64,000 nucleotides of DNA, from the NCBI RefSeq assembly GCF_041154455.1, contig NZ_AP028664.1, positions 4,899,001-4,963,000 of the forward strand, in the 5' to 3' direction. Below, piece by piece: positions 7,243 through 15,740 of the stretch. The DNA is from Variovorax sp. V213. GTDB taxonomy: Bacteria > Pseudomonadota > Gammaproteobacteria > Burkholderiales > Burkholderiaceae_C. The notes below the pieces were generated by a model. That model saw only the letters and a program-made list of their open reading frames with translations, did no database searches and was not told the DNA's origin. Numbering within the stretch: the stretch's first letter is position 1; every line of letters starts with the position of its first letter. The translations under genes and the position numbers were made by a program.

Positions 7243-8610
7243 ATGTCTGCCCAGCCTGCCGAAACTCCCACCGCCTCTTCCCTGCCCTGGCGCGACGCGC
7301 TGAAGGTCTATCTCGAGCCCGCCACCCTGCGCATGCTGGCGCTCGGCTTTTCGGCCGGGTTGCCGCTTCTGCTGGTGCTGGGCACGCTGAGCTTCCGCCT
7401 CCGCGAAGCGGGCATCGACCGCACCACCATCGGCTACCTGAGCTGGGTCGGGCTGGCCTACGGCTTCAAGTGGGTCTGGGCGCCGCTGGTCGACCGGCTT
7501 CCGCTGCCGCCGCTGACCACGCTGCTGGGCCGCCGGCGCGGCTGGCTGCTGCTGGCGCAGGGGGTGGTGATCGCGGGGCTTGTCGGCATGGCGCTGAACG
7601 ACCCGCGCCAGGGCCTCGTGCCGCTGATCTGGTGCGCGCTGCTGGTGGCCTTCGGCTCGGCCACGCAGGACATTGCGCTGGACGCCTTTCGCATCGAATC
7701 GGCCGAAACCCGCAAGCAGGCCGCGCTCGCGGCCGCCTACCAGACCGGCTACCGGCTCGCGATGATCTGGGCCGGCGCCGGCGTGCTGTGGGTCGCGGCC
7801 TGGGCCGAGGTGGCCCCGGCCGCGGCCGCCACGGGTGCGGCGGCCTACCAGAACGGCGCCTGGAAAACGGCCTACCTGGTGATGGCGGCCTCGATGGCGG
7901 TCGGCGTGCTCACGGTGCTGCTGTCGCCCGAACCCGTGCGGCGCGTGCTGCCCAAGGCAAGGAACGCCGCTGAATGGCTGCAAAGCGTGCTGATCGAGCC
8001 CTTTGCCGACTTCATCCGCCGCTACAAATGGCAGGCCGCGCTGATTCTCTCGCTGATTGCCATCTACCGCATCAGCGACGTGGTGATGGGCATCATGGCC
8101 AACCCCTTCTACGTGGACATGGGCTTCACCAAGGACGAAGTGGCCACGGTGAGCAAGATCTACGGCGTGGTCATGACGCTGGCGGGCGCCTTCGTGGGCG
8201 GCGTGCTGTCGATGCGCCTGGGCGTGATGCGCGTGCTCATGCTGGGCGCGGTGCTCAGCGCCGCGAGCAACCTGCTCTTTGCCTGGCTGGCCTCGCGCGG
8301 GCACGACCTGACGGCGCTGATCGCGGTGGTGTCGGCCGACAACCTGGCGGGCGGCATTGCCTCGGCGGCCTTCATCGCCTATCTGTCGAGCCTGACGAAC
8401 ATCGGCTACTCGGCCACGCAGTACGCCTTGTTCAGCTCGCTGATGCTGCTGCTGCCGAAGTTCATTGCCGGCTACTCGGGCGTGTTTGTCGACGCCTACG
8501 GCTACGCCCAGTTCTTCACCGCCACCGCCCTCCTGGGCCTGCCGGTGCTGCTGCTGGTGGCGCTGGCCGCCCGCATCACCACGACCACAGGCCCCGCCGA
8601 GCGTCAATAG
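7243..8610 (+). CDS. ampG: AmpG-like MFS permease
   Basis: Integral inner-membrane transporter (455 residues, about 12-14 helices) resembling AmpG, the importer of anhydromuropeptides in cell-wall recycling. Seen features are LGFSAGLPLLLVLGTLSFRL at the first helix, SWVGLAYGFKWVWAPLVDRL, the conserved SATQDIALDAFRIE loop, and LKARNAAEW-like cytoplasmic linkers. I prefer the ATG at 7243, with a CCGAGG site seven bases upstream, over an in-frame ATG at 7225. It is monocistronic and divergent from the M48 protease gene. Substrate assignment to muropeptides is by family only. Confidence 0.82.
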   Translation: MSAQPAETPTASSLPWRDALKVYLEPATLRMLALGFSAGLPLLLVLGTLSFRLREAGIDRTTIGYLSWVGLAYGFKWVWAPLVDRLPLPPLTTLLGRRRGWLLLAQGVVIAGLVGMALNDPRQGLVPLIWCALLVAFGSATQDIALDAFRIESAETRKQAALAAAYQTGYRLAMIWAGAGVLWVAAWAEVAPAAAATGAAAYQNGAWKTAYLVMAASMAVGVLTVLLSPEPVRRVLPKARNAAEWLQSVLIEPFADFIRRYKWQAALILSLIAIYRISDVVMGIMANPFYVDMGFTKDEVATVSKIYGVVMTLAGAFVGGVLSMRLGVMRVLMLGAVLSAASNLLFAWLASRGHDLTALIAVVSADNLAGGIASAAFIAYLSSLTNIGYSATQYALFSSLMLLLPKFIAGYSGVFVDAYGYAQFFTATALLGLPVLLLVALAARITTTTGPAERQ

Positions 8611-8753
8611 AGCACGGGCCTTATAGGAAAACAGCTGACGCGGCCCGGCCCGCTCAACTGGTAGGCTTTCACAATTCGTTTACCTTTCCGGTTACCTTTC
8701 GCTTCGCTTATACAAAAGCGTTTCCTCCTTCTGCCTGCAACCCCACAAGCAAC

Positions 8754-9956
8754 GTGCCGCCCCGCATTTCTCCTCTTCAGATCAGCGCCTACACGGCCAC
8801 TTCGGCCGTCGGCGTCGGCAAGGAGCCGCTCGCCCTGGCACTCGCGCAGTCGCGCAGCGGCCTGCGCGCCAACGATTTCGGCGATGCACCGCTGCCCACG
8901 TGGATCGGCCGGGTCGACGGGCTCGAAGACATTCGCCTGCCGCAAGCGCTGGCTTCCTGGGACTGCCGCAACAACCGGCTCGCCTGGCTGGGCCTGCATG
9001 CGGACGGGTTCCTTGAAGCCGTGGCGGCCGCGCGGGCCAGGTACGGTGCCTCGCGCATCGCGCTGATCCTGGGCACCTCGACGTCCAGCATCGGCGAAAC
9101 GGAGCTGGCCTATACGCAGCTCGATGCCGATGGCCTCTTTCCCCCGCACCAGCGCCGGGCGGCGGTGCACACGCCGCACTCGCTGGCCATGTTCGTGCAG
9201 CAGGTGCTCGGGCTCAACGGGCCCAGCGAGACGATTTCGACCGCCTGTTCGTCGAGCGCCAAGGTGTTTGCCTCGGCCGAGCGGCTGATCCGCCTCGGGC
9301 TGGCCGACGCCGCGGTGGTGGGCGGGGTCGACACGCTGTGCGGCAGCGTGCTGTTCGGCTTCAACTCGCTCGAACTGGTGTCGAACGAACCGTGCCGGCC
9401 CTTCGACGCCGGCCGCAAGGGCATCAGCCTCGGCGAGGCGGCCGGCTTTGCGCTGGTGGAGCGGGTGCAGGACGAGGCCGGCGCGCCGCTGCGGCTGCTC
9501 GGCTACGGCGAAGCCAGCGATGCGCACCACATGTCGACGCCGCACCCCGAGGGCCTGGGCGCCGAACGCGCGCTCGACGAGGCGCTGGCGCGCGCGGGCC
9601 TGGCGCCCGATGCCATCGACTACATCAACATGCACGGCACGGCGAGCCAGAAGAACGACGAGGTCGAAGGCGCGCTGGTGGCACGGCGCTTTCCGGCCCG
9701 CACCCATGCCAGCTCGACCAAGGGCTTCATGGGCCACACGCTGGGCGCGGCGGGCATCGTCGAATCGGTGATCAGCCTGCTGGCGATCGAGCGCGGCCTG
9801 ATGCCGGGCACCGTGAACACGAACCAGCTCGACACGGGCTTCGGGCCGCAGATCAAGCTCCAGCCCGCGCAGGGCGAGGTGCGCTACGCACTGACCAACT
9901 CCTTCGGTTTCGGCGGCAACAACTGTTCGCTTGTGTTCGGCAAGGCAACCCAATGA
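8754..9956 (+). CDS. Beta-ketoacyl-ACP synthase (KAS I/II-like)
   Basis: Cytosolic condensing enzyme that elongates acyl chains on acyl carrier protein, 400 residues from a GTG start. The catalytic Cys165 (STACSSS), His294 (NMHGTAS) and His328 (GHTLGAAG) are all present, and the C-terminus has NSFGFGGNN. No ATG exists in frame before residue 146, so GTG at 8754 is the best start, although the ribosome site is weak. The next gene is a chain-length-factor homologue overlapping by four bases, then a halogenase-like flavoenzyme. This resembles part of an aryl polyene or xanthomonadin-type pigment cluster, but no ACP, ketoreductase, dehydratase or acyltransferase gene is nearby. It is therefore probably a secondary-metabolism ketosynthase rather than housekeeping FabF. 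Confidence 0.88.
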   Translation: MPPRISPLQISAYTATSAVGVGKEPLALALAQSRSGLRANDFGDAPLPTWIGRVDGLEDIRLPQALASWDCRNNRLAWLGLHADGFLEAVAAARARYGASRIALILGTSTSSIGETELAYTQLDADGLFPPHQRRAAVHTPHSLAMFVQQVLGLNGPSETISTACSSSAKVFASAERLIRLGLADAAVVGGVDTLCGSVLFGFNSLELVSNEPCRPFDAGRKGISLGEAAGFALVERVQDEAGAPLRLLGYGEASDAHHMSTPHPEGLGAERALDEALARAGLAPDAIDYINMHGTASQKNDEVEGALVARRFPARTHASSTKGFMGHTLGAAGIVESVISLLAIERGLMPGTVNTNQLDTGFGPQIKLQPAQGEVRYALTNSFGFGGNNCSLVFGKATQ

Positions 9957-10798
9957 CCGTCACCGCGAACCAGGCTCCAAAGCCGCCCACTCTCTACGTC
10001 GAAGGCCCGGCCTTCTGGACGCCCACCCTGCCGGGTTGGGACGCTGCCCGCGCCGCCTTCCGCGGCGAAGGCACGCTGACCGACCCGCCCGCCAAGCGCC
10101 CGTCGCCGCAGGTGCTGCCGCCGGCCGAGCGCCGCCGCGCGCCCGACACCGTTGCGCTGGCGCTCGAGGTGGCCGCGGCATCGATGGCGGGGTCGGGCCG
10201 CAACGCGGCCGACGTGCCCTGCGTGTTCGTGTCGGCCCATGGCGATCTCTCGATCAACGACTACATGTGCAGCACGCTGGCCACCGACCCCACGGTGCTG
10301 TCGCCCACGCGCTTTCACAATTCGGTGCACAACGCGGCCGTGGGCTACTGGACCATCGGCACGGGTTGCATGGCCGCCAGCAACTCGGTTTCGGCCTACG
10401 AAAACAGCTTTGCCGCCGGCTTGCTCGAAGCGGCGGTGCAGTGCGCGGCCGACCAGTCGCCGGTGCTGCTGGTGGGCTACGACACGCCCACCGTGGGTGC
10501 GCTGACCTCGGTGACCGACAGCCAGGGCCTGCTGGCCGTGGCGCTGGTGATTGCGCCCGAACGCACGGCGCGCACCGTGGCCTCTCTCGATTGGTCGCTG
10601 CAAGAAGACGGCGGCGGCACCGTGCCGGCGCCGCTTTCTTCCGATGCCGCGAAAACGCTGGCGCACATCAATCCGATGGCCCACGCGCTCGGCCTGTTCG
10701 AATCGCTGGCGCGCGTGGAGGACGACCCGCCGCCGCTCGAGCTGCCCCTGTCTTCGGCCCTTTCGCTGCGGCTGCAACTGCGGCAGGTCCGGGACTGA
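9953..10798 (+). CDS. Ketosynthase-like chain length factor (Ketoacyl-synt_2 family)
   Basis: 281-residue partner of the upstream ketosynthase, shorter than a full KS. It matches the 'beta-ketoacyl synthase chain length factor' family seen in aryl polyene clusters. The stretch ATDPTVLSPTRFHNSVHNAA followed by GYWTIGTGCMAASNS is typical. The paired His residues and GHTxGAxG of a working KS are not seen, so it is expected to be non-condensing and to form a heterodimer with the product of 8754-9956. The ATGA overlap supports paired translation. Six bases separate it from the next gene. Confidence 0.8.
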   Translation: MTVTANQAPKPPTLYVEGPAFWTPTLPGWDAARAAFRGEGTLTDPPAKRPSPQVLPPAERRRAPDTVALALEVAAASMAGSGRNAADVPCVFVSAHGDLSINDYMCSTLATDPTVLSPTRFHNSVHNAAVGYWTIGTGCMAASNSVSAYENSFAAGLLEAAVQCAADQSPVLLVGYDTPTVGALTSVTDSQGLLAVALVIAPERTARTVASLDWSLQEDGGGTVPAPLSSDAAKTLAHINPMAHALGLFESLARVEDDPPPLELPLSSALSLRLQLRQVRD

Positions 10799-10804
10799 AG
10801 CTCC

Positions 10805-12511
10805 ATGACCGGCACTGCGCAACGGTATGACGCAGTGATCATGGGCGGCGGGCTCGCGGGGCTCACCCTGGCCCTGCAGCTCAAGCAGCGGTTCGAAGAC
10901 ATCGACGTGCTGGTGCTCGAACGGCGCAGCCATCCGGTGCCGCATGCCGCCCACAAGGTGGGCGAATCGTCGGTGGAGATCGGCGCGCACTACTTCGACA
11001 CGGTGCTGGGCCTCAAGCTCCACATGGACAGCGCGCAGCTGCGCAAGTTCGGTTTCCGTTTCTTCTTCAGCGAAGGCCGGCGCGACATCGACCAGGTGAC
11101 CGAGATCGGCGCCAGCCGCTACCTGGCAGTCCCCAGCTACCAGATCGACCGCGGCATCTTCGAGAATTACCTCGCCCAGGAGGCCGTGCGGCGCGGCGTG
11201 CGCTTCGACGATGCCGCGCTGGTGCGCCGCGTGGACCTGGCCCAGGGCACCGATGCGCCGCACCGCCTGGAATGGTCGCGCGGCGACGAAACCCACAGCG
11301 CAGAGGCGCGCTGGCTGATCGATGCCTGCGGCCGCGCCAGCCTGCTCAAGCGCAAGCTCGGACTCGCAGAGGCCAACGCGCACGGCGTGAATGCCGTGTG
11401 GTTCCGCATCGGCGAGCGCATTTCCATCGACGAATGGAGCGACGACACGGCCTGGCGCGAGCGCTGCGATCCCCAGGCACGCTGGCTCTCGACCAACCAC
11501 CTGGTAGGCGCCGGCTACTGGGCCTGGCTGATTCCGCTGGCCTCGGGCTCGCACTCGGTGGGCATCGTGGCCGACCCGAAGCTGCATCCGCTCGACACCA
11601 TCGACACCTTCGAAAAAGCCATGCGGTGGTTCGCCACCTACCAGCCACGCCTCTACGACGCGCTCGACGGCAAGCGGCACCTCTTGCAAGACTTTGCCTT
11701 CCTCAAGCACTTCTCGCACGGCTGCAAACAGGTGTTCTCGGGCCAGCGGTGGGCGTTGACGGGCGAAGCGGGGTTGTTCCTGGACCCGTTCTATTCGCCG
11801 GGCAGCGACTTCATCGCGATCAGCAACACCTACATCACCGACCTGGTGGCGCACGACCGCGCGGGCCGTTCGCTCGAAGCACGGGCGCAGCTCTACGACC
11901 AGATCTACCACTCCTTCTACGAAAGCACGCTGGCGCTCTACCAGGACCAGTACCCGCTGTTCGGCGACCCCGAGGTGCTGCCGGTGAAGGTGATCTGGGA
12001 CTACGCCTACTACTGGGGCGTGCTCTCGCAGATCTTCTTTCAGCAGCGGCTCACCGACCTGATGCTGCTGGGCAGCCTGAAGGAAGAGCTGCAGCACTGC
12101 CAGCGCCTGAACCTGGCGGTGCAGCAGCTGCTGCGCGCATGGTCCGCCGCGAGCCCGAGGCGCAACGCCCCGGTCATGCTCGACCAGGCCGCCATGCCGT
12201 GGTTCGCCGAACTCAACCGCAGCCTCAAGGATCCGCGTCTCGATGACGCCGCTTTCAAGGCGCGCATCCGGGCTTCGACCTTTCAGCTGCGCCAGCTGGC
12301 CGGCGAAATCCTGGCGCGGGCGCGGGCGGACAATGCGGCGCTGGCCGGTTGCAACCTGCCCGCCATCCTCGAGGAAACCATGGCCACGCCGCCGGCCGAT
12401 GCACCGGCCGGCGCCATGCTTTTCGCGGCACCCCCGGTTGACATCCGGAAGCCGGGTTTACCCAACTTTACGGAGCGTTCAAGCCCCGTTGCCCCCCTTG
12501 GACGACCATGA
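10805..12511 (+). CDS. FAD-dependent oxidoreductase, flavin-dependent halogenase-like
   Basis: 568-residue flavoprotein. The dinucleotide-binding motif GGGLAGLTLAL is at 14-24. HKVGES at 50-55 places a Lys (51) where the catalytic lysine of phenol- and pyrrole-type flavin halogenases lies. WAWLIP at 239-244 fits the halogenase WxWxIP signature, and GEAGLFLDPFYSPGSDF is the second FAD-contact region. These motifs favour a halogenase or a close relative; a plain monooxygenase cannot be excluded. It is the third gene of the KS/CLF set, and its stop overlaps the response regulator start (ATGA), so the pigment-type genes and the two-component system are translationally coupled. The substrate, probably an ACP-bound aromatic, is inference. 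Confidence 0.75.
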   Translation: MTGTAQRYDAVIMGGGLAGLTLALQLKQRFEDIDVLVLERRSHPVPHAAHKVGESSVEIGAHYFDTVLGLKLHMDSAQLRKFGFRFFFSEGRRDIDQVTEIGASRYLAVPSYQIDRGIFENYLAQEAVRRGVRFDDAALVRRVDLAQGTDAPHRLEWSRGDETHSAEARWLIDACGRASLLKRKLGLAEANAHGVNAVWFRIGERISIDEWSDDTAWRERCDPQARWLSTNHLVGAGYWAWLIPLASGSHSVGIVADPKLHPLDTIDTFEKAMRWFATYQPRLYDALDGKRHLLQDFAFLKHFSHGCKQVFSGQRWALTGEAGLFLDPFYSPGSDFIAISNTYITDLVAHDRAGRSLEARAQLYDQIYHSFYESTLALYQDQYPLFGDPEVLPVKVIWDYAYYWGVLSQIFFQQRLTDLMLLGSLKEELQHCQRLNLAVQQLLRAWSAASPRRNAPVMLDQAAMPWFAELNRSLKDPRLDDAAFKARIRASTFQLRQLAGEILARARADNAALAGCNLPAILEETMATPPADAPAGAMLFAAPPVDIRKPGLPNFTERSSPVAPLGRP

Positions 12512-13230
12512 AGCGCATGAGCACCCCCCAACTCCTGATGATCGAAGACGACGCCCGCCTGGCACAGATGGTGGGCGAATACCTGACGCAGTCGGGCTTC
12601 CTCTTCTCGCACGCCGGCGACGGCGCCAGCGGCCTCGTGCTGCTGCAGCAGCACGCGCCCGACCTGGTGATCCTCGACCTGATGCTGCCCGACACCGACG
12701 GCCTCGAGATCTGCCGCCGCATCCGGTCGCTGCCCGCTCCCGCCTCGAAGGTGTCGGTGCTGATGCTCACCGCCAAGGGCGACCCGATGGACCGCATCAT
12801 CGGCCTGGAGATCGGCGCCGACGACTACCTGCCCAAGCCCTTCGAGCCGCGCGAGCTGCTTGCGCGCATCCGCGCAGTGCTGCGCCGCCGCAGCGAGAAC
12901 ACCACCGACACCGAAGCCAGCACGGTGATGCGCTTCGGCACGCTCGAGATCGACCGCAACGCGCGCACCGTGTCGGTGGGCGGCGCGCTGGCCGACCTCA
13001 CCTCCTACCAGTTCGACCTGCTGGTGGCCATGGCCGAGCGCGCGGGCCGCGTGCTCACGCGCGACCAGATCATGGAAGCCGTGCGCGGCCGCGAGCTCGA
13101 AGCCTTCGACCGTTCGATCGACGTGCACATGGGCCGCATCCGCGCCGCGATCGAAGTCGATGCCAAGAACCCGAAGCGCATCCTCACCGTGCGCGGCGTG
13201 GGCTACGTCTTCGCCAAGCAGCAAGACTGA
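12508..13230 (+). CDS. OmpR/PhoB-family response regulator (RstA-like)
   Basis: 240-residue DNA-binding regulator. The receiver domain (residues 8-125) has the acidic pair ED at 13-14, phospho-acceptor Asp57 in LVILDLMLP, Thr88 and Lys110 in the YLPKPF motif. The C-terminal winged helix (about 140-238) ends in RTLTVRGVGYVF-like sequence (ILTVRGVGYVF). It overlaps the flavoenzyme gene by four bases and precedes its sensor kinase by three bases. The arrangement RstA/RstB-like is by similarity; targets are unknown. Confidence 0.92.
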   Translation: MKRMSTPQLLMIEDDARLAQMVGEYLTQSGFLFSHAGDGASGLVLLQQHAPDLVILDLMLPDTDGLEICRRIRSLPAPASKVSVLMLTAKGDPMDRIIGLEIGADDYLPKPFEPRELLARIRAVLRRRSENTTDTEASTVMRFGTLEIDRNARTVSVGGALADLTSYQFDLLVAMAERAGRVLTRDQIMEAVRGRELEAFDRSIDVHMGRIRAAIEVDAKNPKRILTVRGVGYVFAKQQD

Positions 13231-13233
13231 TCG

Positions 13234-14427
13234 ATGCTGCGCAATCTGTATTCGCGCCACCTGTACGTGCGCATCTGGCTCGCGGTGGTGGGCGGCGTCG
13301 TCATCCTCACGCTGATGGCCAACTGGATCGTGCGCGAGGCGGCGGAGGCCGAACGCGAGCGCCTGGCGCCAGTGCCGCGCAACGTGGTGGTGCTCGACGC
13401 GCAGGACCGGCCCATCGGCAGCGGCAAGGCCCTTCGGGTGCCGGGCCAGGGCCTGGAGTTCGACGTGACGCTGAGCGACGGCAAGGCCATCACGCTGCGC
13501 GTGGCGCCGCGCGACCGCCCCCCCGGCGGCGGGTTCGCGCCCTGGCGCACGCCGTTCGGGCTCGGCTGGATGATCGCGCTCGTGGGCATTGCCGTGGCCC
13601 TGGGCGTGTACCCCATCGTGCGGCGGCTCACCCAGCGGCTGGAAACATTGCAGCGCGGCGTGCAGCGCTGGGGCGAAGGCGATCTCTCGGTGCGCGTGAC
13701 CGAAGAAGGGCAGGACGAAGTGGCTGATCTCTCCAAACGTTTCAACGCGTCGGCCGAACGCATCGAAAAACTGGTGCGCTCGCACAAATCGCTGCTGGCC
13801 AACGCATCGCACGAGCTGCGCTCGCCGCTCACCCGCATCCGCATGGGCCTGGAGCTGATGGGCGAGCGCCCGAGCCCCGCCGCGCGCGACGAGATCTCGC
13901 GCAACATCGGCGAGCTCGACCAGCTCATCGACGAGATCCTGCTGGCCAGCCGGCTGGATGCGAGCGAGGCCGACATGGGCACCATCGAGGCGGTCGACCT
14001 CACGGGGCTTGCGGCCGAGGAGTGCTCGCAGGTGGATGCCGAGCTCGACCTGGTGGAAGGCACCGACAACGCCAAGCTCACCGTGCCCGGCGTCTCGCGC
14101 CTGCTGCGCCGCGCGATCCGCAACCTGCTCGAGAACGCCCGCCGCTATGGCGCCGGCGAAATTTCGGTCGAACTCGGCAGCGCCAATGGCTTTGCCACCG
14201 TGCGCGTGAACGACCGGGGCCCCGGCGTGCCGGCCGCCTTGCGCGAACGCATCTTCGAGCCCTTCTACCGGCTGCCCGGCGCCAGCGAGCGCAACGGCGG
14301 CGTCGGCCTCGGGCTGGCGCTGGTGAAGTCGATTGCCGAGCGGCACGGCGGCAGCGTGCGCTGCGAAGAGCGGCCGGGCGGCGGCGCCAGCTTCGTCATC
14401 CGGCTGCCGGTGGCCAGCGGCAGCTGA
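13234..14427 (+). CDS. Sensor histidine kinase (RstB-like)
   Basis: 397-residue inner-membrane sensor. There is a helix at about 12-32, a short periplasmic region (33-107, basic/Pro rich) and a second helix at 108-128. A HAMP domain follows (129-182), then a dimerisation domain with phospho-acceptor His193 in HELRSPLTRI. The ATPase domain has NLLENARRYG, DRGPGVP and GGVGLGLALV. It pairs with the response regulator immediately upstream. The small periplasmic domain suggests a simple physical or ionic signal. A GC-rich inverted repeat (14454-14468) follows the gene. Confidence 0.92.
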   Translation: MLRNLYSRHLYVRIWLAVVGGVVILTLMANWIVREAAEAERERLAPVPRNVVVLDAQDRPIGSGKALRVPGQGLEFDVTLSDGKAITLRVAPRDRPPGGGFAPWRTPFGLGWMIALVGIAVALGVYPIVRRLTQRLETLQRGVQRWGEGDLSVRVTEEGQDEVADLSKRFNASAERIEKLVRSHKSLLANASHELRSPLTRIRMGLELMGERPSPAARDEISRNIGELDQLIDEILLASRLDASEADMGTIEAVDLTGLAAEECSQVDAELDLVEGTDNAKLTVPGVSRLLRRAIRNLLENARRYGAGEISVELGSANGFATVRVNDRGPGVPAALRERIFEPFYRLPGASERNGGVGLGLALVKSIAERHGGSVRCEERPGGGASFVIRLPVASGS

Positions 14428-14471
14428 CCGGGCGACCGGCGCCCAGTCAGGTTGGGCCCGCGGGGCCCACC

Positions 14472-14477
14472 TAAAAT
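14472..14477 (+). promoter_or_regulatory. Possible -10 box for the O-antigen-ligase-like gene
   Basis: TAAAAT ends nine bases before the ATG at 14487, so a transcript from it would have almost no leader. The -35 side is occupied by the inverted repeat GGGCCC-GCG-GGGCCC (14454-14468) and shows no clear hexamer. This is a weak call. Confidence 0.3.
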
Positions 14478-14486
14478 CCCGCCCCT

Positions 14487-15740
14487 ATGCAGAGATCGCA
14501 CATCGTCAGGCCCGCGGCCATGTTCTGGGGGCTGGTGGTGTTCATGCCCGTCGGCGTCACCTACCTTTCGGCCCTGCTGCTGCTCGCCACCATGGGACTG
14601 GCCGGTGGATACCGCGAGCGCTTCGCGCGGCTGCGCGCCAACCCGCTGTGGTGGCCGGTGGTGGCGTACCTGGCCTGGACTTTCATCGTGCTGGCCTTCG
14701 GGCCGCATTACCCGGAAACCGGCTCTAACCTGTTCCACGGGCTGCGCATCGGCCTCACGATCCTGATGGCGATGGCGCTCACGCGCGAAGAGGCGATCTG
14801 GGCGCTGCGCGGCTTCCTGCTGATCGCGGCGCTGAACGTCCTGCTGATCGTGGCCTACTACGCCATCGGCTTTCCGATCTGGTCGCCGCTGCGCGCGGTG
14901 GTCATGGAAGTGGGCAACAAGTCGATCAGCAACGCGCTGCTTTTCAGCGTGGTGGCGTCCACGGCCGCCGTGTGGGGCATTGCGCAGATCGCCGCGCACC
15001 GGCCGCTGCGCGCCGTCCCCGCCTTCGTGCTGATGCTCGGCCTGGGCCTGGTGGTGGCGCTGCCGCTGACCTCGCGCACCTCGGTGCTCGCCCTGATGCT
15101 GGTGATTCCGGTGGTGTGCATCCACCAATGGCGCAGTCACCTGAAGATGCTGGTGAGCGCGCTGGTGCTGGGCGCCGTGGTACTGGCGGCCGGGCTCTAT
15201 CAGCTGCCGCAGCTCCAGCACAAGGTCGAGACCGGCATCGAGGAAATCGAGAAGGCGCAGGCCGGCGCGATCTTCAAGGGCAGCTGGGTCATCCGCTACT
15301 ACATGTACCGGGACACCGGCCTCATGATCGCCGACCGGCCGCTCACCGGCTGGGGCATCGGCGGCTGGACCGACCAATGGCACAAGCGCGGCCCGGCGCT
15401 CTTCGCCGATTCGAACATGCCGCACAACGACTTCCTGTGGGTCGGCGCGCAGGGGGGCCTGCCGGCCCTGCTGAGCCTGCTGGTCATCATGGCCGGCGCC
15501 GTCTGGCAGGCGTGGAAAAGGCCCGACATCGCGGGCCGCTACGCGCTCGCCGCCACGCTGATCGCGCTGATCGCGTCGAGCGTGAACTCGGCGATGCGCG
15601 ACGCGCAGATCGGCCTGGCGCTGCTGTGGATCGCGATGGTCTACCTGCGGCTCGCGCAGGAACCGCGGGATGCGCAGCCCTGGCGCGACCTGTGGCCGGC
15701 ACGCCGCATCGCGCCCGAGGCGGCCCCGCAAGCCGCCTAG
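14487..15740 (+). CDS. O-antigen ligase family (Wzy_C/WaaL-like) membrane protein
   Basis: 417-residue polytopic membrane protein with about 10-12 helices. A large periplasmic loop near residues 260-315 contains RYYMYRDTGLMIADRPLTGWG and MPHNDFLWVGAQGG. The His in the latter motif (PHNDFL) is the hallmark of the Wzy_C superfamily, which joins or polymerises surface glycans. No other lipopolysaccharide or exopolysaccharide gene is near, so whether it acts as WaaL, Wzy or a protein glycosyltransferase cannot be told. It is convergent with the small membrane protein at 15741, with no gap. Confidence 0.8.
   Translation: MQRSHIVRPAAMFWGLVVFMPVGVTYLSALLLLATMGLAGGYRERFARLRANPLWWPVVAYLAWTFIVLAFGPHYPETGSNLFHGLRIGLTILMAMALTREEAIWALRGFLLIAALNVLLIVAYYAIGFPIWSPLRAVVMEVGNKSISNALLFSVVASTAAVWGIAQIAAHRPLRAVPAFVLMLGLGLVVALPLTSRTSVLALMLVIPVVCIHQWRSHLKMLVSALVLGAVVLAAGLYQLPQLQHKVETGIEEIEKAQAGAIFKGSWVIRYYMYRDTGLMIADRPLTGWGIGGWTDQWHKRGPALFADSNMPHNDFLWVGAQGGLPALLSLLVIMAGAVWQAWKRPDIAGRYALAATLIALIASSVNSAMRDAQIGLALLWIAMVYLRLAQEPRDAQPWRDLWPARRIAPEAAPQAA

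Noticed and set aside
8683..8712. Promoter for the ketosynthase gene from TTTACC/TTACCT and TTATAC boxes
   Set aside because: A -10-like TTATAC is present, but no hexamer stands at a 16-18 base spacing; the repeated TTACCTTTC is noted only as a local direct repeat.
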